Shown here: positions 10,200 to 20,619 of the stretch, one piece after another
Layout of the letters: the number at the start of each line of letters is the position of its first letter
How positions within the stretch are numbered: position 1 is the first letter of the stretch
NCBI GenBank assembly: GCA_034440615.1
Contig: JAOTOM010003662.1
Coordinates: forward strand, 110,934-174,933
DNA: 64,000 bases
Direction: 5' to 3'
Source: Ashinkailepas kermadecensis
Lineage: Eukaryota > Arthropoda > Thecostraca > Neolepadidae
Translations under genes and position numbers: made by a program
The notes under the pieces: generated by a model
Told to the model about the DNA's origin: nothing
What the model saw: only the letters and a program-made list of their open reading frames with translations
Database searches by the model: none

Positions 10200-11141
10200 A
10201 TGACGCGGAGCCAGGTAGATGCTCTGGACCCGGAGGATTTTGTGAAAACTCTCAAGCACATGATGTCGGAGCGTAGGGCTCGGCCTTCAAACCCTCCTAC
10301 GTTAGCCGAACCCCTAACCGAGCCCTGCCCGATAGTGGCTACAACCTTGGATACATTTAAGAACAGTGTGTGTCCACCTCTCGACGATATCCTCACCGAC
10401 CACACCGACTGCATCCATGGATTTCTCTTTGAGTCCGGGGAAGCTCGCTGCCCGTTCCCTGAAAGGGAATACGTGACAATGCCTGCCGAGCGGAAAGATC
10501 TGGACGAAGCCGCGAAGAAGTGGATTCTCGGCTTCGCGGTCCCTTTCTCCCACCTGAAGTCGACCTTCGCGGTACCTTTCTCCCACCTGAAGGCGACCTC
10601 ACCCGCCGTCTGAGATGGGTGTTCTCTCGGGAGCGCGGCGGCCTACTACGTGGCTAGGCGTGGCAGTCTGGGGCATAAGGGTCCGTTCGAAACGCCGGAC
10701 AAGCCGACCCTGTCCGCGGCGAAAACCCACCTTCGGAAGCACCCATGCTTCCCGTGCGGACTCGTGAAGGTGGCGCTAGTGACAGAAGGATCAGGGTTCG
10801 ACGTGGAAGTTGACTACGTAATGCTGCGCAACTTGTTCTTTGTCATGGCCCTCAGTGTGTCGCACGGCCAGACAATCACACGCGAGAGGATCTAGAAATT
10901 CCGGGATGCAACAAACGAGGGTATACAGATAGAAACCTGCCTGATAGAGCCGGAGACGATGCGAGATTTCTGGAGTGGACTACAGAACGGGGGTGCCACG
11001 ACGAAGAAACCCTTCTCCAAGATCGCGGCGATGGCCTGGCGCCACTCCAAAAACATACCAGCTATGAGCATGCTAGTCCCCCAAGCATGCCTGCGGGGCC
11101 TCACCACACCGACTTTTGTGGCACGTCTCCACATTGAATAG
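10200..11141 (+). pseudogene. Unidentified decayed ORF, about 313 codons with two in-frame stops
   Basis: One reading frame stays open from ATG 10200 to the stop at 11139-11141 except for TGA at 10611 and TAG at 10893. Codon use is GC-rich and protein-like throughout. The N-terminus reads MTRSQVDALDPEDFVKTLKH; later blocks include FETPDKPTLSAAKTHLRK and MRNLFF-like and FWSGLQNGGATTKKPF. A 33-bp tandem duplication (10533-10565 and 10566-10598) repeats FAVPFSHLK. I recognise no domain. It could be a retroelement gag-like protein or an old viral nucleoprotein-like insertion; neither can be shown from sequence alone. Sequence upstream (10140-10199) has no clear promoter. Confidence 0.55.
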
Positions 11142-11875
11142 CCTGCGGCGGATCTCTGGTGATTCTGGACGATCGACGGCATGTCGGAGTTTACGGCTCT
11201 CGGGGACGCGTTAGGCGCGATCAGTCGGGTCGCCTTTCATGGCGATGTTCGAGTCCATGACGCGCGTGTCATCTGAAAACTGCCGCACGTCGGCGCGCAT
11301 GGACGTGGAGTTTTTCAAGGCGCGCGGAGATGCCAGGGCGATTGAGTTCTAAGAGGGGAGATGGGCGAGGATGACCATGACTCCGATCATGTCGCAGTGG
11401 GTGGTTGACAACGGCCACGTCTCCCGAGGAGGGACACCTCATAGAGCCATGGCCACTTATAGCTTCTGGCAGCATGAATGGCCGGACTGGTAAAGGCATC
11501 AGATAAAATATTGGCATGACCACCATCATACAATCAACAAATATGATGTCAAATATCTCATCAATAGGCATTATCCATATACATTTGCACCTGTTTGAAC
11601 ATTAGTTGGCTCTTTTGACATCACCCCCACTCACTATCAGTGTGGAATTTGTATTCTCAGTCTTGGATCCAGAGTGTATAATCCTTGAGTTCATGCAATT
11701 ATGGATTATATATTGTTTGTCAAACATGGGGTCCATGCATTTCACCAAGATTATGGAATACATATATATTGACTCCAAAATATTTATATATATACATATA
11801 TATATAGATCTGATATATCTGACATTTGCGTCAATTTAGTCATGCTGTACTAAATGCATACTATTGCTTCCCCAG

Positions 11876-12010
11876 GTGTCATCAGTGACCCTACTGTGAT
11901 GGAGTATATGCTGGAGTTTGGTTACGACCTTGGTGGCAAATACGCAATCCGGACTTCGTATCTGAATGATATGTGGTTGCTGCCATCTGCATGTTTACAT
12001 TGCTGGCCAG
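11876..12010 (+). other. Candidate isolated internal exon
   Basis: An open block bounded by an acceptor-like TTGCTTCCCCAG and a donor-like CCAG|GTATGT encodes VISDPTVMEYMLEFGYDLGG and continues to HCWPG. Splice signals and open frame agree, but there are no neighbouring exons in reach and no recognised domain, so this may be coincidence or a transposon fragment. Confidence 0.25.
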
Positions 12011-12151
12011 GTATGTCAGTCTTCATTTTTCGACACCTAAATGCTACCGATCTACCGATATGATGCCAAAAGCTCAATAGCGCAGGCAGTAGCTAAGCGA
12101 CACCCCAGCAACTGATTGCTATTGCCTAGGGCTGGGGGAAACAAGAGTTCA

Positions 12152-12190
12152 CAGGGACGATGAAGATTCACAGTCGAAACGTCGGGAATT
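12152..12190 (+). ncRNA. Degenerate Penelope/hammerhead-like motif
   Basis: GGGACGATGAAGATTCACAG followed by TCGAAACGTCGGG recalls the CTGANGA...GAAAC Penelope terminus, but the first box is imperfect and helix II is weak. Possible remnant only. Confidence 0.25.
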
Positions 12191-12529
12191 GTCTTTGCAT
12201 TCGTGATCAAAGTAATCATTTCTCACTCAATTGATATATATATATATATTGTAGTGTTTATCGTCCTACTGTCGTCCAAAGAACACTGGCAGTTCAGTTT
12301 TTGCAGGCTACCACTGGACTCATGTCGGAAAGCAGCAATTGCCCGCTGTGGATATTGGACTTCGTCAACACATAATGGGATGGCAAGGCTGGAAGGAGCT
12401 CGGTTGTAAACGAAGTAGAGAAAGGTGTTGAGATGATTATGGTTGCAATGAAACAATTCCTTTACCCCGAAAAATGATTTACGTTTTGTTATCATTGAAT
12501 TACGATTAATGATCTTTTACACCTTTATC

Positions 12530-13352
12530 CCGTCCCCTCTCGTGGGGTTCTGTTTACGCCCCGCCCCCTTGAGGACTTCCGCTGATACGGAAAAATGGTG
12601 CCGAAATTTTTCATACCTACCTTTCTCCACATAAATGTGGCATGTTGTGTCAAAATTTTGGTATCAGGTATTCTACGGTCAACAAGTTATTGAAGGTAAA
12701 GTCAAGTGAGGTCACCTCCAAAAACGTTCAACCAGTCGTCACGCTTTGACGGATAAAGATATTTGAATGATACTTCAAGCGTTTGTTTATCTTTAGGGAT
12801 GCAACGAAACGCACTGGAGGAATTTGTGATTTTTTTGGGGGTTGACGTATTAATATTTTACATGTTTGCCCCTTAGGCCTAAAATGGAAGATTCTAGCTG
12901 AAGTAAGCATTTTTTTAGGAGAGCGAGTTAACTTCAAACAACGTCCTGCCATCTGCTCTACCAATTAGAACTCCCCACCCCAAAAACAAAATGTATATTC
13001 AACATTTTTAAAAGTTATAAAACAAATCATTTTGACTTTTGGGCAGGAAAACATTTGACGGCCATAGTCGATTTGGCCTTCATTTTCTGATCCATTTTTT
13101 TAAAGTAACCCCTAAAATAAACTCACCAGAACCAAAAACATGATGACCACCAGTGACGTCACTATATAGATCACCCAGTGACGTCACTTTTGGGGATACA
13201 ATTTTGGAGGTCGTATTGGACCCTACTCGTCGTGCGCTTTCCGATGATACCTCTTTCGATTTCGTGCGACGCTTGGTTTGGAGATTAGACGGTGGCATTT
13301 ATCGACCATCCCCCCCCCCAACGAGACGGGGTGTGAGGATCTGACCGGAAAG
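12530..13352 (+). mobile_element. TTAA-type nonautonomous element, copy 2 (diverged)
   Basis: Shares with copy 1 the GGTCACCTCCAAAAACGTTC block (12709), the TCGTCACGCTT block, ATTCTAGCT, the GTCGATTTGGCCTTC-like block and the right end GAGACGGGGTGTGAGGATCT (about 13323). Length is close to the 827-830 bp full copies. The terminal TTAA could not be assigned on both sides. Confidence 0.75.
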
Positions 13353-13589
13353 ACACTTGATTCGAATTCTTGCTGAGATGACTTTATGGACCAGGATGTT
13401 ATTACTAAGTAGAACTTGTTGCGTGAACCCTCGCCGCACGCACCATCCGAGCCATGAATTCCAGTGATACGGTAGACATTTCACCGCACGCTGAACGTGC
13501 CGTTGATGCACCTACACGGCCATCCCGGTACCTCGTTTTACACCTTATACAGGCCAACTGCCAACTGACGCTCCCAGCCGGGGGTAACT
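13353..13589. other. Intergenic DNA
   Basis: Short unassigned interval between the TTAA-type copy and a tRNA-like segment. No gene seen. Confidence 0.4.
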
Positions 13590-13599
13590 CCGAACGCGT

Positions 13600-13680
13600 G
13601 AGGCGTCTCGGATGCTATCTTGTCAGGGCAGGGGATCCCCGTGCAGGCCAGCGCTCTAACCAATTACTGAGCTGACGGGG
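13600..13680 (-). mobile_element. tRNA-like SINE head or tRNA pseudogene
   Basis: On the minus strand GTCAGCTCAGTAATTGGTTA followed by GAGCGCTGGCCTGCA is close to the 5' half of an Ala/Val-type tRNA with an A box. No canonical B box follows at the right distance, so it is not a functional tRNA. Confidence 0.5.
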
Positions 13681-16090
13681 TGGAAAATCCCGGGGCAGCA
13701 CTTGCTCGCTTGGTTCAGATTGATTCACAATTCGATTAATTTCTGCATTAACTTACACCTATTGAGAATCCTGAATTCTTCTGCGTACGTCGTATGTTTG
13801 ATGGCATATTATTGCATCATTGTATGTATTGTGCACTGCATAGCAAGCGACATACCCATATTTCTGTGCATTTCGACACATTTCGGTGCATGTCGGAGCC
13901 AAGCATGGAGGTCGGACGGGCACGTTTTCTGGGCATGGGTGGCCTGTGTGGATCCGCCTGTGCCGTCCGGCCTGTCGGTGATCTTGGAGAGGTCACGGCG
14001 GCCGGCCACAGCCGCGCGGGATGCCCGCCGGCCGGCAGCAGTCGGTGGTGTCACGTGGGTGCCGGCCCGGCGCTGGACGGGCCGGGCTTTCCGGGCGGCC
14101 TGCTCAATTCGAGCGTGGCTGCTCAACGGTTGAGTGGCTGCCGGGTCGGCTACTCCTCGCGGCAGTGGAATTCGTTGTGGAGATGGGGTTGTCTTGTGTG
14201 GTGTTGGCGATTGGTGTAAGTTTGCTGAGGCTACCAGGCCCTGAATCCCGTCAGCATGTGTCGGGGTGGAAGTGGTGTACCCAAGAGGGGTAGGGGGGTA
14301 CCACTGGCCGCCGGGGCTTAAGTTCTGGTGCAGGGGAGATGCCTTGACGGTCCATCGGGTCTGGGGGTGGGAGACGCCGGTCGTGGCCATGCCGGCGCAA
14401 AGTTATTTTCCCTTTCGCCAAACCGGAGAGATAGTTGATGTGGTCAGGTGGTCGGATGTATGGCAGCTAAGGAAGTGGGCTGGATTGGAGCAAGTGGAGT
14501 GATGATGGGTGGCTCTCCGCACTTTGGGAATCAGACTGATTGGCGACATGTTTTACCGCGTTGACCGAAGCGCTGACAATGAAAAACGCATCGCAGTGGA
14601 TTTTGTAATTGGACTTGGTAATGGAGGTACCGGCGAGGACCATCTTTGAGAGAGTTGTAAGATAAAGGCAAGGACTAGGAGACTCGTGCCACGTTTCTGG
14701 CCATCTTTGAAGGATGTGATGCGGCGGATGTGGGCCACCCCTGCAGCCTGAGCTCCACTTGGATATCTACTTCAAACATGAATCGGAGCTCCAGTAAGAG
14801 AATGCTTGGTGTTGTTGGTGCTGCAGTTGCAGTGGAGAGTGATCGTGACAGATTTACAACAGAATGTGGTGGTGCGGAAGAGGCCTTTGAGTTCTGATAA
14901 TTAGGCTGCCGTTGGGAGAGGTTTCGACGTCAGGATTGACTAAGGCGCAAATGGCGTGGAGTTGCTTAGTTGGCCAAAAACTTGAACACGACGGAAGAGA
15001 ACGTCTTCGTCGAAGGGCTTGACGACTACGTACGAAGTACCGTCGAAGTAGGGTTCGGTGGGTTGGACTTGGGTTACATTGGCAGTGCGGGGTCCGGTTC
15101 GAGCATGAGTTAGCGCCATTGAGTTCTGGTCTGCTCCGGATTGTGGGCCGTGGTCTTGGTCTTGGGACTAGTAGGGTTCGGCGAAACACAAAGGGTTTCC
15201 ATGGCGTTGTCCGAAGGAAACGTGCGGCGTGGTTCATCGACGGTGGTGTCCATAGATAAAGCATCAGTGGCATGGTCCGGGGTGTCTTGCGATAGTCATC
15301 AGAATGTTTTGTAAACAAATATAATATTAACTGCATAGCGGATACATCAGCGACCGAGTGAAAGGGACCCATAATTCTGCTCCAAACATGTATGCATGCC
15401 TGTGATATGGCTTGCGGTTTGGATCGATTGCATGCAATTTTGCAATTCCCATTAAGCATCACACTTTCGTTGCCACAATGGACATCGCAATGTACAACTT
15501 GATTCTGACTGGCATCATTGTTGCTATGCTTATATTTGCCAAGCATAAAACATTCAGTATGGAGTTTTTGTGCCAAGATAAGCTGGGTATCTAAATGTAA
15601 GGCAACTTCTACTGGCATTTGCTTTCGTGGCAATGCCCTGGCATTTTATAGGTACCATGGAAACATGCTCAATAACAATTATTTTTCACATCACTTTTTC
15701 ACATCACTTTTTCGCTGCTAATGCACTGCTATCTTAAAACCTGGGCATGGTTTATCACGTAAACATCACCTATAAATCACCGCCGATATCAGAACGCATG
15801 AATCACCGTTATTTAAACGAAAACAATGCTTTAGATTGCCCACTCAACCAAGTCGAAAGCGAGTTCCTGGATATTCCCGCTCTTCCGGCACCACCCAGGC
15901 CTGTCGCAGATCCGTATTCGATGATGCCATCCGTGAAAAACTGCCTTTACCGGAAAGCCACTAACGTAAAGATGTTTTGCTCCACCTACGGTGCAGAACT
16001 TCTGATTCTGTAGTCAAGCCCCATTGTCTTCGCTAAACAACAGCACGATCCGGAAAACCCACAGCCGCCTGAGCCTACTAGCCGAACCTT
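13681..16090. other. Unassigned region with a GC-rich block
   Basis: 13900-14390 is GC-rich and open in several overlapping frames on both strands (13702-14133 +, 13794-14219 +, 13809-14390 -), which is a composition effect. A 259-codon minus-strand frame occupies 14854-15633 without recognisable domains. Nothing here can be called as a gene with confidence. Confidence 0.4.
14854..15633 (-). CDS. Hypothetical ORF, 259 aa, no recognised domain
   Basis: Longest nonrepetitive frame of the region. It begins MPRKQMPVEVALHLD and has an Arg/Pro-rich middle (PRPRPRPTIRSRPE). No signal peptide, no domain, no splice context and no neighbour evidence. Its length in moderately GC-rich DNA could occur by chance. 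Confidence 0.15.
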   Translation of the reverse strand: MPRKQMPVEVALHLDTQLILAQKLHTECFMLGKYKHSNNDASQNQVVHCDVHCGNESVMLNGNCKIACNRSKPQAISQACIHVWSRIMGPFHSVADVSAMQLILYLFTKHSDDYRKTPRTMPLMLYLWTPPSMNHAARFLRTTPWKPFVFRRTLLVPRPRPRPTIRSRPELNGANSCSNRTPHCQCNPSPTHRTLLRRYFVRSRQALRRRRSLPSCSSFWPTKQLHAICALVNPDVETSPNGSLIIRTQRPLPHHHILL

Positions 16091-16098
16091 GGGCATGG

Positions 16099-16106
16099 TA
16101 TATATT
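16099..16106 (+). promoter_or_regulatory. TATA box of peptide gene 1
   Basis: TATATATT lies 104 bp upstream of the ATG. The same box at the same distance precedes gene 3 (32396), which supports a real promoter with a start site near 16130. Confidence 0.75.
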
Positions 16107-16202
16107 GGAAGGCATCGTCACCTCTGTCCAGAGCCAAGCCGTAGCTGAACCATAGCCCACCGGCAGCCTTGTCACAGTCCGCGTGCTACCTGACCACCAG
16201 CG

Positions 16203-16469
16203 ATGCGTACCCTCCTCCTTCTCACGCTGGCGCTGTGCGCACTAGTCATCGTTCAGGCCGATAACGACTGCAGAGATGATTGCGACGACGGGGACGATGA
16301 CCCGAGCTGCTGCACAATACCCACGTGTCCTGGTGGTGGCTGGTGCTGGGACGGAGATGACGATGATCGTGATGACTGCGACGACGATGACGATGACGGA
16401 TGCGGTGGTGGACGCCAGTGCTGCTACGATACGTGCACCAACTCCTACGTCTGCAGGTATCTGTGGTGA
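16203..16469 (+). CDS. Asp/Cys-rich secreted mini-protein 1 (88 aa)
   Basis: A single-exon reading frame starting MRTLLLLTLALCALVIVQA, a clear signal peptide (about residues 1-19/20). The mature part of about 68 residues is exceptionally acidic: runs CDDGDDD, WDGDDDDRDDCDDDDDDGC, and 12 Cys counting paired CC at about residues 36-37 and 72-73. It ends CRYLW. Compared with genes 3 and 4 it has an extra Cys-containing TIPTCPGGG insertion and a changed C-terminus. A TATA box sits 104 bp upstream. The codons before the stop contain CAG|GTATCT, a donor-like site kept in all copies, so the transcript might be spliced past this stop. I know no family with this pattern. Secreted Ca-binding, mineral-associated or defence peptide are all possible; none is shown. 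Confidence 0.8.
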   Translation: MRTLLLLTLALCALVIVQADNDCRDDCDDGDDDPSCCTIPTCPGGGWCWDGDDDDRDDCDDDDDDGCGGGRQCCYDTCTNSYVCRYLW

Positions 16470-17121
16470 GTTTAGCAAACAGGCGCTGTAGTGGTGATTT
16501 CTACAAACAGCCGCTATGGAAGTGATGTTTGTGAACAGTCGTTGGGGAGATGAGGTCTGCAAACAGCCGGCGTGAAGGTGAGGTATGCAAGCAGCCGGCG
16601 TGAAGGTGATTGCTATTGCAGCTTTTTCGATCGGCTTTTTCTGGAGGTAGCATAGGCTGCTTGAGGAGAAACGTTTGCACTGCAATGCATTGCAAAATAT
16701 CCCCATACTCAGTTCCAAAAAATGCTTTCTTAATGAATAGCTGAATTAGTGGAATTCTTAATTCATACATTTCCTCTTTATCTCCTTCAACTTCAATGAT
16801 GGCGTAACACATGGACATGTGCGGTGTTTCTTTACGACGTTTCTTTTTCTGGCTGCTGAGGCCATACCATAAGCTTTGCTACAACATTGGTGATGTCAAT
16901 TGCCGCAGTGCCATATACCAAGACAAGCTGCTTGACCATATCAATTCCGCTACAGAAAAAAATCAGGTGACACACATCCTCAAATGTCGCCGGCGGTCAA
17001 GTCTTCCGCAACGTGTAACAATCTGTTCTTGTTTTATCTTGTGCTTGATGGTGCTCCTAGTATTATTATGCCGTACCCATATCATCTCTTTGCATCACCA
17101 CACTGTTCGGACGTAGTTCTG

Positions 17122-17265
17122 ACCGCACTAGATTGTTTTCAGCGTGCCTGTAACGTCATAATGTTGCTCTGATTATCTGTATGACGTCCGTGAGCTGTTC
17201 CAACATTGTCTCCGACGTCAGTATGCTGCTCCAACTCTGCCTCTGTCGTCATTGCACTGTGTTCT
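17122..17265 (+). promoter_or_regulatory. 31-bp phased TGACGT array, module A left arm
   Basis: ACGTCA-type cores (reverse strand TGACGT) begin at 17153, 17184, 17215 and, degenerate (TCGTCA), at 17246: exact 31-bp steps. Each unit also carries a GCTGTTCCAAC-like word. Seen directly; role as CRE/ATF-type regulatory array is inference, and it may simply be a decayed minisatellite. Confidence 0.6.
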
Positions 17266-17716
17266 GAAATCAGTGGCTTCTCTGATGCTGCTTCTGATGT
17301 GAACAAAGTGTTCCAGTACTGTCTCTGACTCACTACAGATGACTGTCCTGACACTGTCTCTAACATCATACTCTTTCTTCCTCTCTCTATGGCAGGGACG
17401 ACTAGTTCTGAGTATGATCAGCTGATCTGGGAAGGACCCCGAAGGGCCCGGCATCACTCGTCGTCCCGTCTGCCCTCGGAGTGTTCGGCTGTGTTGGCGG
17501 CTGCACGATGCCCCGTCAATGACGTCACATCGCACTGAACTATAAACATAGCGTCCACGACCGCGAGCGTATGTGGCGGGAAATGAAGTGAGAGTATCCA
17601 AAAATGGCCATGCGTGCCGCGGTTACCACTTAGGACTTCGCCGATCTTTTACACTGCATGTAAACCTTCTGGTCGCTCTACACCTTGTATTCCATTGGTT
17701 TGTACACAATACACGA

Positions 17717-17768
17717 GTACCGACTACACGTGCACCGACCACACGTGCACCGACCACACGTGCACGAT
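17717..17768 (+). repeat. 15-bp E-box minisatellite, about 3 units (module A)
   Basis: Units CACACGTGCACCGAC each hold a CACGTG hexamer. The homologous array has about ten units at 34181-34325, about five (reversed) at 46150-46225 and about one at 48520-48545. Confidence 0.85.
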
Positions 17769-17769
17769 A

Positions 17770-19690
17770 GTGTACGATCATTGGGAAACAGAAGCAACGA
17801 GATCATCACAGTGAACGCACAATAAGCTAATATAATGATGATTTCACTTCACAGACCAAGTTGGGCACTTATCGACTTTCCGTCCCTGTCACACACCAGC
17901 ACCACCGCGAGGAACCAACCCGATCAACAACACATACATGTCACAATTATCTCGATACGAACAAAGCACCGGCAGGGATCTGCGATCAGGAAGACAACAA
18001 GGTTGCGCTCAGATACCGGGGTGAAACATGAGCATTGAATAAGAACGCATCAATGCAGCGGTAAATTTCCCGATTAACATACAGTTGAACATGATGGTTT
18101 GCACGTGACAGACTGTGTCAGCCGACCGTGGCGGGCTGTCACCCACCACAGGAGCCGCTCCGGCCCGATAATGAGCGTGGGTCACGGGAGGGGGTCGAAA
18201 CAGCTGTAGTGTCTTATGTTCGATGCCGGCAGTGGAACATCATGCTGTCAGTGATTGACGGAGTGTTAGGTCAGTTGTGGATGACGTCATCCAGTTGTGG
18301 ATGACGTCATGGTAGGTATGACGTCGGATGTGGACGTAGAAGTGTTGCGTGTGGGAGAGGTTGTTAGGTCGGCACTTAAACGGCGCTCCGGCCGTCTGTG
18401 GTGTTTCGCTCCGGCCGTCCGTGGCAAACGAGCTTTACCGCGCTTTTCATGAAACGAAACCGCTGAGTTGGGAGGGGCAAGGGTCAAAGTTGCACTTGGA
18501 CATACTGACTGACATTCACCTCAAAGGCCTTTTCTCCTGAAAGTGGCGTTCTTGGCTGAAAGAAGTTGAGCGATGGGAGGGGTTTACTGAACGCATACTG
18601 AATGGGCGACTTCCACTGGCGGATCTAGGCCACCGGTTTGGGGGGGGCCAACTTTCGGTTTTCGGCGTCAGCCCCTCCCCTCCCCTCCCCAAGTGGCGTA
18701 CGTAGGAATTGCGTCAGGGGTGGGGTCGAACGGATTTGAAGGGTGCCTATTCTCCCACTATTTTTGGTTAAAAGCACCGGATTTCGACCACTATTTGGCA
18801 AAGAGGAGCATTAAAAAAAACAAAAAAAAACAAAAACAAACACAAATTGACAACATAATTGCCTGTGTAGAGGCCCCAGCCTACCTCCACCGTTTCTATG
18901 TTACCGGATTTTTTTTCTTGTTTACCAAAACGTTCACGTTCACGTTCAACGTCTTGTACCACGTCAACGTTCGTGCACGTATACACACTGGCGGATCCGA
19001 TTTTGTCAACTCTTGCTGTAAGCAGAACTTGAGCAGCATGGAACCTTCGATGTGTGTCAGAATCTGGATCCGCCAGTGTACCTCCTCTTGCTATTCTTCT
19101 TGAGAAAAAATTCAGTCAATGTAGCCTGTCTTCATCTTAGCAACCCCAACACCAACATACGAAACATGCTGCTCAACTGGGCTCAACTGGTCACTCGCAC
19201 AAAACATCCTGTTCAAATGCCGCTTTCGAAATCTGGCTCACTGGGTCCGCTTGCCCGTTACTGGCTAAACAAACTTCATGAACCTATCTGACGAAGGAAT
19301 AAGGAAACTGCTGATTTCGTCATCTCTTGCTGTAAGCAGAACTTCAACAGCATAGAACCCTCGATGTGTCAGAATCTACTATCCTACCATATTGTGCTTC
19401 CAAACAATTATAACAAAATACCTTTAAAATTGGAGATTATTTCACCAGGAGCGCTATTTTTTTAACTCAGCAAAGGTTACTGCATTTTAATTCCGTTTAC
19501 TTTTGTTGATTTGGGGGGGGGAGCCAAAAGACACTATGGCCCCCTTTGAAGCGCTTGGGGGGGGACCATGGCCGGAATGCCCCCCCTGGATCCGCCAGTG
19601 GCGACTTGCACGTCCGGACTGGCGCCACCTTTTGATGGCGGGTGTGGGGACATGCTCTAATGCCCCCTGTATCCGCCCCTGTCCTGGTTA
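17770..19690. other. Module A interior, noncoding, part 1
   Basis: No gene. Contains tandem GATGACGTCAT sites at about 18283 and 18301 in an 18-bp duplication absent from module B, paired GCTCCGGCCGTC words near 18385-18420 and G/C runs near 18640. It is nearly identical to 48550-49390. Confidence 0.6.
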
Positions 19691-20090
19691 AGGAGCTCCT
19701 CTGGTCAAAGGGTCCCATCACTGGTCCGGAGGCATCGTCACTGGCTAGAGCCGTTCCGGTTAGGAGCCCGCTTGGACAGAGGTCGACTTGGAGGCTCCAC
19801 TGGCCTGTGGCCATGGTCGATTGTGAAGGGCCACTTGGTCAAGAACTCTTCTGACAAGTGACCCGTTTGGTCAGAGATTCCATTCTGACTAGGGTGCTCC
19901 ATTGGTCAGGGGTTCCTCCGGTCAGGGGCCTTTTGTCTGGGGCCCTTCTTGTCTGGAGTCCCGTATCAAGGGACTGTTCTGGTCATGGGTCCTTTGATCA
20001 GATAGCCGCACTTGCTGGGGAGCTTCGCTGGTCAGGAATCCCGCTGGGCAATGGTACTTTTGGTCAAATGGTACATCTGGCTAGGAGAAC
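19690..20090. repeat. Degenerate GGTCA-word array (module A)
   Basis: Irregular 20-28 bp repeats of the form CTGGTCANGGGNCCC. Same array at 27550-27980 and 49740-50140. No coding potential is retained in all three. Confidence 0.6.
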
Positions 20091-20172
20091 CTCGTGTGTC
20101 TTATTTTTATTGAATATTGTGCGATCCGCCTTTGAAGAACGTCTGCTTGAAAAATTGTAGGAAAATATGTGT

Positions 20173-20307
<135 letters not shown>

Positions 20308-20345
20308 CACCCATACGAACCTCCCGTGCGACCCTAATTGCGAGC

Positions 20346-20618
20346 ATGTTTGTTCACCATAAAACTGAGCTGGTGGCACAACAAAACAGATGGCAGCACT
20401 TGCGCTTCGCCAGGGGGCAGTACCTTCTACGGTTGTACCGCACAATGTACTCAGAGACTCTCGAGCATTATAAAGCAAAATAGAACACTGAAAAAAACGA
20501 TTTGAGAATATGTTCGTTAGGTTGCACACGAAAGGACAGTTATCGGACTCCGGTCTTGAATGAGTGCAGATTTTGGGCAGTGAGAGCCTATATTTTGCGG
20601 ATATATGTCATGGACCAA
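20346..20618 (+). pseudogene. Decayed exon-like block, module A copy
   Basis: A 91-codon frame reads MFVHHKTELVAQQNR, then LRFARGQYLLRLYRT, one TAG at 20481, then continues in frame to RAYILRIYVMDQ and a donor AA|GTAAGT at 20618/20619. Homologous blocks lie at 28103-28375 and 50267-50543. No known domain. The lesions differ between copies (see the A' copy), so the ancestral frame was open. Confidence 0.4.
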
Positions 20619-20619
20619 G

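Larger units (their letters stand above)
11142..12529. other. Intergenic DNA with AT microsatellites
   Basis: Contains AT-rich tandem stretches near 11760-11815 and 12231-12250, a candidate isolated exon (11876-12010) and a hammerhead-like remnant near 12158. No continuous gene. Confidence 0.5.

Noticed and set aside
13809..14390. 193-codon minus-strand ORF
   Set aside because: GC-rich block open in several frames on both strands; no domain.
16242..16718. 158-codon minus-strand ORF over gene 1
   Set aside because: Antisense of the GAY-rich coding repeat (Val/Ile/Ser runs); no start or signal features conserved among copies.
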